From assembly GCA_009617715.1 (NCBI GenBank), contig VTFK01000216.1, positions 186,001 through 250,000 on the forward strand: a stretch of DNA of 64,000 nt, written 5' to 3'. A program made the translations under genes and the position numbers. A model generated the notes under the pieces. It searched no databases. It was not told the DNA's origin and worked only from the letters and a program-made list of their open reading frames with translations. Shown here one piece after another: positions 1 to 26,910 of this stretch (position 1 is its first letter; each line of letters begins with the position of its first letter). The stretch is from Plectrocnemia conspersa. Taxonomy: Eukaryota > Arthropoda > Insecta > Trichoptera > Polycentropodidae.

Positions 1-2729
<2,729 letters not shown>

Positions 2730-3383
2730 TAAAATAATATTTATTCCTAATTATGACATAATTATATACTATATGGTTTATATACATTCCAGTTAAAACA
2801 TTACTATTAAATGTGATTTTTTGTAGTAATTAGATAATTGTTTGTACATTTCATAAATATATTTTTATTTATTATACAATTGTATGTATCACGTATAAAA
2901 TATTTATTTATTACAATAAATTATTTCTGTAAGTCAAATATGTTTTTAATTTCTATATCTTATATATTTTTAGATTATAAAATATGTGGAATGATAAAAT
3001 AATAATACAATTATCTAATTATTGTGAAGTTACAAAATAATAAATATATAACATAATTTTCTATAGATATGTTATATTTATAATCATGCAAAGACGTAGG
3101 TTGAAATATATGCAACTTTAAAATTATAATTATAATTAATTCATAATAAACATTTATATGTTAAGAAATCAACACAGATTTTTTGTGTGCTATTTCAATT
3201 ATTATTTCTACAGTATAATTTATTATTAAAATATAAAACACATAAAATTATCCTTAAATATGTTTTTAAAACTAATATTAAATATACCAAGTGATCCGAG
3301 AAGTTTCATTACTATTTATTTCCAAGTCACAAAACTTGTGAGGTACTGTAGTATTTATAATTCATATTAAAATGATAGTTATT
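2730..3383. other. Convergent intergenic/3' UTR spacer
   Basis: AT-rich DNA between the ABCC stop codon and the stop codon of the minus-strand takeout-like gene. It holds candidate AATAAA signals on the plus strand, including 2915-2920. I see no coding signal. Confidence 0.6.
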
Positions 3384-4477
3384 TTACAATGGTAAGAAAC
3401 CATCATCTTCACGATCAAGTACATTCAAAATTTGTTTAATTGTAACATTTTTTAACAATAAAATCAGCTTTTTATGTATGTTATTAGCTAGTGAACTCCA
3501 AAAGTTTTTTTGGTACAACCTGTAAATTTTTGGCAAAAACCATGAAACTCCATAACTTATGATCTTCTCAATAATTGGGAACTTAAAACGTTTTATCAAG
3601 AACTGAAAAATATAATATTCAATATTAATATAAAATTATAATTGATTTAAATAATTCAGAAATCTTACATCAAATTTACTGAAACCTCCGTTTAAAATAA
3701 CTTCGGTTATTTTAATAAACTTTTCTCTTAGAGAAATTCTGACATTACCAGCCAAGTTAAATTTTGAAAACTGCACTCTATAAAAGACATTTAGAATAAA
3801 TATATATTTAATTTAAAAATAAATTTAAAAAACTTACCCCATAAATCCATTACCATAAATTTTTAACTTATTAAAGATTCTTGACGCATATTTAAGTTCT
3901 CCTGCATAAATATAATGCATAGTTATTTAAATAATATTTGTATAGCAATTATTATACTACACAACTCACCGATTCTAAAAATTAACTTAGGAATTGTGAT
4001 ATTGAATACAAGTTCAGTCGGAAGAAAATGTGTTTCAATATTGTTAATTTGCAAATCTTTTACTCCGGTAAGAGTCATATTGCTGAAAGACGCCATCAGA
4101 CTGTATTAAATGTAAAAAATATATTAGAATAAAATTATCATTAAATATTAACACATATAAAAAATCTTACTTGATTAAGTATTTATTGAAGAAAAAATTT
4201 GCATCGGCAATCCTATAAGGATCGAATATTGGTACATTTCTAGCAGGATTTCCATATGGAGCAGTTCTTCTCAGTTTCTTCAACTTCAATATTATTTTTT
4301 CATCCAAAGTCTCTGGATTTCCATCAGCGTCCTCTATTATAAAAATAACATACGTTAATCAAAATTTTCTACTATAATTACTATATAATATAATAAAAAA
4401 AACATACCTGATTTGGACGACGATATTACCAATATAAAGATGAAAAATACAAGTAGACGACCGATACACTTTTCCAT
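3384..4477 (-). CDS. Takeout/JHBP-like secreted hydrophobic-ligand carrier
   Basis: Six exons, minus strand: 4408-4477 (start ATG at 4477), 4171-4333, 3970-4100, 3838-3901, 3669-3777, 3384-3602 (stop). The 756 nt keep phase throughout and give 251 residues, the usual size of this family. Residues about 1-23 (MEKCIGRLLVFFIFILVISS) form a signal peptide, which is why I prefer this ATG to the upstream in-frame one at 4543. The mature part has the takeout/juvenile-hormone-binding layout: an N-terminal FDPYRIADANFF segment, a run of amphipathic strands (MTLTGVKDLQI, LVFNITIPKLIF) and a C-terminal helix (LILLLKNVTIKQIL). Family members bind juvenile hormone or other lipids in haemolymph or near sensory tissue; the ligand here is unknown. 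The mature protein has no cysteine, so the disulfide typical of JHBP/takeout is absent. Family assignment rests on fold-like pattern and length. Confidence 0.82.
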
Positions 4478-5339
4478 GATACCGATGCATTCACATCTGA
4501 GAAGAAAATGAAACAAATCGCGTCTAACGTTAGTTTTTCCCACAATGCATTATGTGTTTTATTATATAATAATTCATAACACATTGTGAACAATTCACAC
4601 GTGTAATATCTTTAAATGCAAATAGAGCATCAATGATTTGGGTATTGTAAATATTTTTATATCAAATCAATTGAATATTTAAATTATGCTTTTATTCCGT
4701 ATATATAATAAACTCAACTAATTAACCCATTAAATGTGCTACTGAGAACATTACAAAAATACTCGTTTTATTTATTATTATTCACTTCGTTGCTAACAAA
4801 AAAATCGTGCTTGAAATTTGAAAATCATGGGTTCGAATCTCACTTTTTTTAATAAACTATTGTTTTCATTTTCTGTTTTGACTGAGAGATCGAAGTTAAT
4901 GATTATAATTAATTTTTATTAAAATCTATCACCTTATATTGTATTAATATCATGTGCCAATATCGGATTTTGCATACGTATGAAATAGAAAAATATTGTA
5001 CATCTCAATTTCAACCTACCGCATGCTCCCTAACAGGGCATCCTACCTAAACTATCTAACTATATACCTTGTCCCTATATACAACTTGCTAACCCTTAAC
5101 TGATATATTTGGAAGTTCTATAAATGCTAATTTATAGAATTCATTCCGCTTACAAAAAAAGACACTATCTATTGCTTTAAACCTGGAACTGACAAAAGTA
5201 TTAAATATTAGTTGAAAATAGGTGGTGTTAATAACGAACAATAGTTAATCACATCAATATTAGTTTATGGTATATGATATATTAGACTAAAAATATTACT
5301 AATATTAATGAAGTAATCTAATTTAAAAAAATGTAAATC

Positions 5340-5405
5340 CTAGGTTCATATGAGATTGGAACCTAAGACTTTCAATTGAAAGGCAAACACGTTTCTGTTA
5401 AACAA
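5340..5405 (-). repeat. tRNA-like (SINE-type) remnant
   Basis: On the minus strand this reads as a D-arm-like GTTTAACAGAAAC, a self-complementary CTTTCAATTGAAAG where an anticodon arm would lie, and GGTTCCAATCTC resembling a polymerase III B box. The acceptor stem is not convincing, so it is more likely a decayed tRNA-derived SINE than a tRNA gene. Confidence 0.25.
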
Positions 5406-5439
5406 TTTTAATTGTGGGGTCTTATTCTTGAAGCTCGCG

Positions 5440-6130
5440 TTTATAACCGCGTCCAAGTGTGATCATTCATAATAATATGGATGAACCAGACAATATAATG
5501 TGAAGGGTGGGACCACACAACAGCCCTCGTTACGTCTAGAAAAACACGCAAATATTTTCCGATGCATTTGAAAGAATATTTCTTTGTTGCGAAACGGTCA
5601 TGATAAACAATATATCAACGGAAGACAAAAGGCATCGTAAGATTACAATATTCCCATTGCAGAATTCTACCTCGGAAAGATGTCCGTCAAACTAATGTCG
5701 CTTTCTAGAGGTGTATACATATTTCGTTGTTCGAAGAACGAGTGCAACAATTGGCTGGATGGTCGCTGCATGGTTGTGATTCGTCAACTAGCTTTGCAAC
5801 CCTTAATACTTAAGGCTGATCTCTGATGAGAAGGCAGAGACATGGCCCGTAGACGAGGACCATACGGTAATGGACGGCCATTACCAGAGAAGGACTCCAC
5901 CAAACAGGACTACAGTATAGGAACCAACCTGCACTACACCGTCGCTGCCTCACCTATAAGGCTTTTGAGGATCTTTACTGACATCATCTCTCCGCCAGTT
6001 TCTCCACCACTGCTCAGAGAGTAACAATCTCGCCCATCATTGTTTGTCACAATATGTAAATTTAACTAATAAATTATTATCAGTTTCCACCGCCGTCTTT
6101 TTGGCTGCAAAGTCACGCCTCTTAGGGCTA
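5440..6130. other. GC-richer island of unknown nature with a 60-codon open frame
   Basis: Composition rises well above the surrounding AT-rich DNA. On the plus strand 5842-6024 encodes 60 residues starting MARRRGPYGNGRPLPEK, with an AATAAA about 45 bp downstream (near 6067). I recognise no domain. It could be a transposon fragment, a noncoding exon or a small unknown gene. Confidence 0.25.
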
Positions 6131-6560
6131 GAAAGCCGTAAAGCTGATTGGTCAAAATATTTTTAAGTTATAGATAATTGCATATAAAAAGACAATCTGA
6201 TTTTAAATCTCATTCCTAATGGTTTATGCTTAATATTCACATTGTCATTAAAATGTGAACAAGATCTTTAAAGCATCTTGCTTTTTAATGCAATATTATA
6301 CAATATAATATTTAATTATAAGTATAAAATATTTTTTATTGGATTAATAAAAAATGTGATAAAGTATATTTAAATCTTATTATTTTAGTATAAATCTTCA
6401 TATGAGTAATAAGTAATTCTTGTCATGAAATATTTTCAATACTTTTCACATTAAAACTTGATAGCGAACAAGCTTTAGTTTTTAAATTTTCATTTCCTGC
6501 AATGAAAATAAAACCAAGTTCAATGAACATTCAGGTGTAATAAAAGAGTTATTTTAGATT

Positions 6561-6749
6561 TTACCTTTTTTTTACTTTGTCATATGTCACTTGGTCAGAG
6601 ACGAGATGGGCAGACATTATACGAGAGGAGACATTTGAGGCAAACTGAGGGATACCAGCATTGACACGAGAGACATCAACGGGTTGTCCGTCACACGATA
6701 TCACAATGATAATCCCGGTTACTTCTATACTGTGGTGAATTGTACCCAA
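6561..6749 (-). mobile_element. Decayed non-LTR retrotransposon reverse-transcriptase fragment
   Basis: The minus-strand frame reads CDGQPVDVSRVNAGIPQ. This resembles the insect LINE reverse-transcriptase segment just before the GIPQG(S/C)VLSP motif. The similarity ends after GIPQ, and the flanks do not continue the domain. I treat it as a short relic, not a gene. Confidence 0.4.
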
Positions 6750-8087
6750 TTAAGTAAACTGTTACCAGCTTTTCTATTTTGGTTGCAATGGCCCGAAATT
6801 GATATCGAACTTTAAATGTATCCTCTGTGAATTTTATTTTCTATAATATGTACAATATTAAGCATGAGTTTATTTTTATTAGTTATAGATATATTTTGGA
6901 AGTGCTTGATTATAAAAACGTCTTCATTAAAACTGTGATTTATATGCCTTCGACTGTTACTATTTAAGATACATTTCCAATATCCGTTAAAATTGCAATT
7001 ATCAAGAAAAAGATCACAATATACTTCACATTCATATATCAAATAAAAATACGACGATATGAGAAAATTTGCATACTGAATAAATGGTTTTTAATTATAA
7101 TCCAAAAATTATAGTGCAAAGCACAACATATTGTGACAAGATAAATTGTAAAATAAATTGCTTTGGAACTCAATTTATAATATGTATTATGAATGAAAGT
7201 TTTTGTGAAAAAATCATAAAATTACCACTGTAATAAAACATTTATTAATTAATTAAATCATAATACTTCCATATATAAATTAATGAAATTACTATTAGTT
7301 CTTAAATTTTTAACACATTTCATGAGTAATTCATTCATAATCATCGAGGAATATGAAAACACGAATGACGTTCTATTATGAAACAATGAAACAAAGATTT
7401 CTTTATGTATTATTTCTCACAGAAACACTCTTAATTAAGTGATAAAGATCAGTATCAATGTACACGCAAAAGTAAAACAATTTATTTATATTAAATCTTT
7501 ATTATATATCTGTAAAAGTGTGATAACTCTAAATATAAATAATAAATATATATGTATTTAAAATTTATTAAAAAAGATTCAATACATATTTTTTATTAAC
7601 TACATACAATATTATGTATAACAATAATTTTTTCAATGAAAAAATATACATATCTATTAATTTCATTCGATAATAATACACATATACTTTAAGTACAGTA
7701 AATTACACTATTGTAAACAATTACTGATAACAAGTCTTTCAACGTCAAATAATAATTAGCAAAAATCACAAAGCACATGCAACGCATTTATATTCTTTTA
7801 AAATATAATGGAATTGTAACATTTATATAGTAAATTTAGGGAAAATGCTAATTAATCCATCGAATGCTCACGATTTATAATAAAAAATATTATAAAAATG
7901 CTTTGTATTAATAAACAAACTATTTTTTAATAAAATTTATGCTGTAAAACTAACATTGAGCACTCAAAGGTTTAACAAGTCATGAATATGTAACGTATAT
8001 TCTAAAAAATAATAATAAAATAATTTTGCATGGTGGGAAAATATACAATAAATTCACTAAATAATTAATTAATATTATATTATCACA

Positions 8088-20271
<12,184 letters not shown>

Positions 20272-22249
20272 CGTGATTTTTAATGATCACGTTGGCATAA
20301 TATATGGAAGTTTTTCTATCCTGGAAAATAAAAAAAATATTAAATAAATTTTATTTGTGTTTCCTTAATATATAACTTAATCAATACATATATATGTGTA
20401 TATTTTTTATAACATATGGAATGCTACTATACACTGTGGAAAAAAAAATCATCACAATAGAACACATAATTGTCTCAATTGGTTATGTCAAGGATCAACT
20501 CGTGTGTGTGACGCCAAAATATTAAGATAATAAACTGGATGATACATAATAGTCATAACAGAAGTTGTAAATTGCTTACTATGTAATAAAACAAATATTC
20601 AATAAAATATCATTGAAATATTTAATTACTGATTTTCATATGACGTTTAGAATTAAAATCATAGATATAAAATCTATATTTTTATAGTACATGTTCTACC
20701 TGGTTATTTATATTTACACTAGTATAGATATAATTTCAGTAACTCAGTCAATATCTAGATATGTAAAATTGATTTATAATCAGCTCAGTATCAGTAAAAC
20801 TGTATTTGTTCACAAACGGATAATCTTATACGCGTATTTCCACCAATATTTAAAATAAATTAATGAAAGTTCCAAAACTATTATTAGTTTTAATAACTTC
20901 CATTATATCAAATGGAGCTTGGTTAATTCGTTTAGGTTAGGTTTACGTTTTAACAAATTGAGTTTCATAGACATTTTTAGCCAGTATATATTTTTACTAG
21001 CGCCTATCAATTAATATATATTTATTAGTGAAAATATATGATTTCACTGAAACGGCAGTGAAAATAAAACTTCACTGGTAATACACATTCCCTGTAACAT
21101 ATATACACCAAATGAGTATTTATATGTTTTAGAAAAACATGTTCCTTTTATGTTTTATGGTATCTGTTACTTTAAATTCAGACTTGTACCAAGCAGTCAT
21201 ATAAAACTCAGACGAACAAAAAAAACTAAACAAAGCCAGCGGCTGGTCCACAAAACAATATTATTTGTTCTGTGGTCTGAGCACTTAATTATCCATTACT
21301 TTACGGTTTTAGGGTTTGGTTGTTTTTATGATGTCATATGCATATTACTATTTTGTGTAAAGTTTTATTTCTCAAACACATATTAGATTTAAACTGACAA
21401 ACTTTTTAATATCACTATCATGTGTATTACACAATAAAAAAATATTTTGTTTTTCTTGAAGCACCTTAAAACTCATTAAAAATGTATTTGATTATTTTTC
21501 CAATTTATTCTTATCAAATTATCAAAAACTGATGGATCACACTTTTGGGCAATAAAAGGGTTGTTAAAATAAAATTAAAACATATCCATAACTAAAATAC
21601 AAATAAAAATAAATACTTTATGGCCAATGATGTCAAATGATTTGTATGCATATTACTAAAAAGTAATTAAACGTCTGATATTGATTTTCGATGTCAGAGA
21701 TACAACTATGATGAAGTATTCAAGATTATACTAATCCATGTTTTTAGCGTCTCTATGTTTTAAACTAGCGTTTAGTTAATGGATATTACATTTAAAACTC
21801 TTAGTTGTATCTTTTAATTGATATGATGCAATAATTTAACATTTACGTTATGAAAATGTCAATAAAAACCACAAAAAAACTAGGAAACGCTTTTCAAAGA
21901 GTGATTAAAATCTGCACAACTGTTTTTATCTGGCATATGAATAAGAGAGATGTGGTGAAGAGCGTTGATTTCGATATCTTTTTTTGTATGAATCAATAGT
22001 ATCCTTATCTACTTGCTTACTTGACAATTCTGACAATATCTAGATACCGGAATAAACAATTAAGATAACAGCGGCTTAGATATAATACATCTTGATTTTT
22101 TTATCTCACAATCAGTACATAATTTTTATACATAAACTATTACTATAAAGTAAATTATAAAACACCACGCTTAAATCCATTAAGAATTGCCAATTTATAA
22201 CAATATGCTCTTTTGCGAAAGTGAATCATGTTTTCATTTTCATATTCTA

Positions 22250-22450
22250 TTATGCCTGCACTACACTCTCTGAAAGTTGTCCGAACCGAAGTTACAAGTG
22301 AAGTCGGTCGAGATCTACGACTTCGAGTAAGCGCCCACACTGTCACGAATTTCATATGCCCGCGCGCTTCGCGGGGTGAATGACATTTGGACGGCGGTTT
22401 CTGTTACGTACAGCCGGCATATCTGAGCGCGATCGAAAAAGTGCAAAATA
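22250..22450 (-). promoter_or_regulatory. Possible promoter/5' UTR exon region of the ABCC gene
   Basis: A CpG-rich patch (containing CGCGCGCTTCGCGG) in otherwise AT-rich DNA, about 2 kb upstream of the ABCC start codon. That gene has a plausible 5' UTR splice acceptor at 20321-20323, so a noncoding first exon is expected upstream. Assigning it here is inference; the patch could equally be transposon-derived. Confidence 0.25.
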
Positions 22451-22921
22451 ATCGCAATTTTAAATTGTTTGTATTAAAATTACGATACTGATAATTATAA
22501 AAGTTTGTGTGAACTTTTCGGTCGTAAATATTCAATTTACGCAAAATCTTTGTGGGCTTTTGCAAAATGCCATAAGGCATAAAAATGATACTTCAGAATA
22601 CGAACACCACATGTGTGACTATCCTAGAATTTGTCGCCATCGATTCTAAATAAGAATTCGTTATGGTGTGACATTTATATAAACCGATCTAGGAAAATAC
22701 ATAAGGATATTGACTCGGAAAAATGCCGACAATGTTCGGAAGCGTTCGAAGCTGGCCAAGTCGACTAAATTACCACCACTACCTCCCGTTCTCGGTAACC
22801 TCGGACAACTTCCGAGAGATTTTAGAGCAGGCAGAACCGAACTCGACCGAAGTAACCCACTCATTATATTCTTCGTCCTTGGCCAACCTTGGCCAACTTC
22901 CAGAGAGTGTAGTGCAGGCAT
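22252..22921. repeat. Inverted repeat flanking a CpG-richer segment
   Basis: Near 22252-22277, TGCCTGCACTACACTCTCTG is the reverse complement of CAGAGAGTGTAGTGCAGGCA at 22902-22921. The match continues a few bases further with mismatches. The arms enclose about 620 bp, so this could be a degraded DNA transposon or foldback. Confidence 0.5.
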
Positions 22922-22935
22922 TAGAGCACATTGGT

Positions 22936-22998
22936 AGCTTGTCTATTCAAAAGTTTGAATAGACAAGCTTTGATAAGTGTTCTTAGAACAACACTTAT
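22936..22998. repeat. Two adjacent hairpins
   Basis: The first has perfect 16-bp arms at 22936-22951 and 22954-22969 with a 2-base loop. The second has 9-bp arms at 22973-22981 and 22990-22998 with an 8-base loop. They abut the inverted repeat at 22252-22921. There is no T-run typical of a terminator and function is unknown. Confidence 0.75.
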
Positions 22999-25560
22999 GA
23001 CATGTTAGGACTTGCCACTAGTGTTTTACGAACATATCATTGATACATAAGTACATTTTTTGTTATATCTGTGATAATGCAAACCTGATGGCACATTTCG
23101 GTTCCAAAATTTACTAGTATTTTTTTTTTGTTTCATTATAAAACGACATTTATTTAGGGATTATCTAATATATATAGAGCCAATATTTTGTGCTGTTTGA
23201 TCCTATCTAGTAATTTAATAGTGATCGATTTAGATGCTGACTTTAGTTCAGATTTCGGTAATAATTATATCATAATTATGTGATATACTATCATCATCAA
23301 GTAAAGGTTACAAGGGACCAAAAGATCAGACTAAATGAAAAATAAATTTCAGAAAATAAAGAGAATTGAAGTTTTAAAAAATAAAAGAAAAGACACAAAA
23401 TGCACTAGATTAAAATTTCATAAAAAATATTGAGAAGTAGGAAATAAAATTACTTACGATGTTGTATAACTATGTTAAATTTTTAATCAAAAAAATGTAT
23501 GCAAACACACAAAAATAATGTTACCAGAAATAGTCATAGAGATGTTTAAATAACGAAGATAAAAGTGTGGGCTATGTTTTAATGTTTACTTATAGTATTA
23601 AAATATGAAAATGATTATGTAACAGAAAAAGAGTTTATCAAAATATTGCTACAAAACAAAAAAAATAATTGCAGATCTAAGATCATATCAATAGTTTCTC
23701 GAAAATGGAACCCTAATATTGTCATACAGATTTTAGTATTTAGGACAAATTCCCAGAACCAGGTTTATTACTATTACTTTAATTAAAAAACAATTTATAT
23801 TAGTCATAATATAATAAACACAACTATCGCACTTTAAATTAAAATATCAATTTCTTTTACCAATTAAACCTACATTTTTTAATACGAGTGTATTGGTATT
23901 TTAAATCTTAATAAAAAATTATATAGCCTCATAAATAGCTTGATTAATAATACAGTATTACGCAAAATAAAATTGTTAAACTGCCTTAATTATCTAGGAA
24001 AACGTTAAAAAAACTATATATGATGGCCAATAATTACGTTAACTATTACTAATGACTATGGGCTTACCATTTGACATATTTTTCTTGTAACAATAATGTT
24101 ACGTACAAAGATGATAAGCAAATTCTCTGAAGATAATAAATAGAAATATATATTACCATTACATTTACTAACCAGCTCTACAAATTTATTCCAGATCTGA
24201 ATAGTTGACTTTTCTTACGTAAACCTAATTAAAAGAACAGTAATACTAGTATTCAATGACTTTGGATTACATTAAGATTATCGATAATTATTTATATACA
24301 AAATTGTTTTATTTACCAATTAAACAATAATGTATATTTTATAGCAGTATATTTCCCATTAATTACATATAGTTAAAATATTGTTAGTTTACTGTGATAA
24401 TATTTACAGAGCAAATATTAAATTGTTAACAATGTAGAGTATTAAAAAATCAGCTTCGTCATTTCAAACTCTTTGTGCAAACAAACTGTCGAGATATATA
24501 TATCCACAAATTTTATCTACGCTTGTGTTTTTACGTTATTCGTTCGTGTTTACTTTGGTAGATAAAAGCAAATCGTAACTGATTATGACAAATATGCAGG
24601 AATAACCACCAAACATTTATTAACTGATAATATCTTTATTGATTTAACGTTACTGTTAAATTGATCATAAAAATATGACCTGATTATTATAACGAACATA
24701 ACACGTTTGTCGTTAAATAAAATCAGGCATGTCAAACTTGTTTTGCAACACATACATACTTAATTTGTAAAACTAGCATTTTCTTAAAATATATCCTAAA
24801 GTTAGAACTGGCCGCGCAACGAAAAATGTGTTAAATTCAGAAAAAATATTGCTGGAAGTGAATCAACAACACTAAAATTGGAACAATTTGGAATGAAAAT
24901 AATCTTAAACCAATGCATGTTCGTTCAATTTAATATTAATAATTTATATGTAAGTATGAGCATCTAAAGGTCGAAAAATAATATTTCGCTAATTGCGTTT
25001 TACGTAGGTGTATGTAGGTCAAATATGACTATGGAAGTGTTGTGGTCTGAATTTACATGAAAGCAGGTGGGTAGGAATCATGTTCATGTTCTTGATTTCT
25101 TTTGTAAACATTTTCAAATACAGTGGATCCGATTATAAAAAATAACGACCTTTGCACGGACTTAGCGAGATAATTATTGGCAAAATTTCTCTGCAAAATA
25201 ATAAGATTTAAATTCAATAGAGCAGGGATTTCAAACATATGTTGATACACGTGCCAGAGAAAGCGCGTGAAGGTTTTACAAGTGTTATCGTTTTATACGT
25301 ACATAAATATTTTTTTATTGTTTTATCGTTACCTTATATATCTAAAAGTACATATTTTATTTTTTGTTGTGTTGAGAATAATATTAAAAAAATATCATTA
25401 GTAACGATAACTCAAGAAGTCGATATTTGCAACGCAGTAAATGTAAATGCCCTAACCGAAAGAGAAAAATCAGTTACTGATAGAGAACGAGTTTTCTCAA
25501 TTATTTAATATTTAGTTCTGGGTGTTTAGTTCATTGTGTCACTAAGAAATGTAACAAAAA

Positions 25561-25598
25561 TAGAAATATTCGTTTATATAAATAAACGAATATTTCTA
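25561..25598. repeat. Perfect 16-bp hairpin
   Basis: Arms TAGAAATATTCGTTTA (25561-25576) and its exact complement at 25583-25598 are separated by TATAAA. It stands alone in gene-poor DNA. Confidence 0.85.
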
Positions 25599-26870
25599 GC
25601 ATTATTCTAATAATGTTACAACGTCTTATGATTGAGTATTGGTAAAGTATTTTAACGATTTTTTAATTGTTGAATGTAGATAGACTCTGCTGTTTACTGA
25701 TTAAATAACAAGACATTTATTGTCAAGTTTAATTTAACACAAGCACAAAAAATAAGATTTATACAGTAAAATCAATTTACAGATACATCATATTTTATTT
25801 TATTGTACATCCAGTCATATCATCAGAAGAACTTAATTTGGAAATTTTAAGTGGCTCAATTTAGAAGATGCAATTAATACATTTTAAATCTAATTCTATA
25901 ATATATCGACAGTAAATATAATTTTAAGATTACAGGATCCTAAATTATTTTCAATATTTATAAAACATAATACCGAAAATTTTAGATTTTTTTTATCAAG
26001 AAAAATTGAGTTGTCTCTGATTTTTTTTAATGTTTGATACATCTACTCTCGGGGTAGTAGGATGCTTTATGTGATAAATAACCCTTTAATGGTGTAAAAA
26101 TAAATTATAACAAAGTCAAAATAATGAGTAATTTCATTATTAAAAAGCCCATTAATTGTAATAAATAATGTTTTAATTAACTTCAGGTATATAATTAAGA
26201 ATAAAATTGTTTATCTTTTTTCTTATGACTTATTAATCTTATTGTATATTCAAAGATTATGTACTTATTAACTCAAAGAAAATGTCTTACATACAAAAAA
26301 TAGTATTTATCATTTTTTCCCTATTATATAAATGTTATTTAGTATATAGTATTCATATATATATAAAAAAAAAATTATTGAATATTTTTTTCTACTCCCA
26401 GGACTAATCTTGAGATTGTTATTCTGCTAAAACAAAAATTGGTCAATTTGAGAAATGACTTGTAAATAATTTAAAAAAAATATTTAGTACCAGTTTTCTT
26501 TTCCACTGATTTAATTTAAAATAAATTTTAAAAAAGTACGTATAAGGAGTCGAAAGACTGATAAAGAAATATTACTAAAGCGTGCCTACTACTAATTACA
26601 AAATATTAATCTGATATAATAGCAAAAAACTTCATTTATACAAATAAAATTCTGCAACATATTTTTGACACGCCAGTGGACAGCTAATTAAAATAAGCTT
26701 TGATTATTCGCCTGATAAATATTTTTTTATTTAATTATATTTATATTGAGCCTAAAAAAGATTTTCATTTTTGTACCATTTAGAAAATTTTTCCTTAATT
26801 TTCCAACCCATAGCAAGGAACACAAACTAATAAAATTAATTTAATTATAAAAATGTTTACGTCATACTCT

Positions 26871-26910
26871 TATGAATATATAATATTAATTATGAATATA
26901 TAATATTAAT
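26871..26910. repeat. 20-bp direct tandem duplication
   Basis: TATGAATATATAATATTAAT is present twice in a row at 26871-26890 and 26891-26910. Confidence 0.9.

Larger units (their letters stand above)
4478..8087. other. Intergenic region with repeat debris
   Basis: No spliced gene is supported between the takeout-like gene and the ABCC gene. It contains a tRNA-like stretch near 5340-5400, a GC-richer island at about 5440-6130 and a LINE reverse-transcriptase scrap at about 6561-6749. The rest, especially 6130-6560 and 6830-8087, is AT-rich and includes the presumed 3' UTR of the ABCC gene ending at 8088. Confidence 0.55.

Noticed and set aside
4790..4870. GGGTTCGAATCTC resembling a tRNA T-arm, followed by a T-run
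   Set aside because: No matching acceptor, D or anticodon arms upstream; a B-box-like word alone does not make a tRNA gene.
22710..22962. Overlapping 75-86 codon frames on both strands
   Set aside because: Caused by raised GC and internal duplication within the inverted-repeat block; no family similarity.
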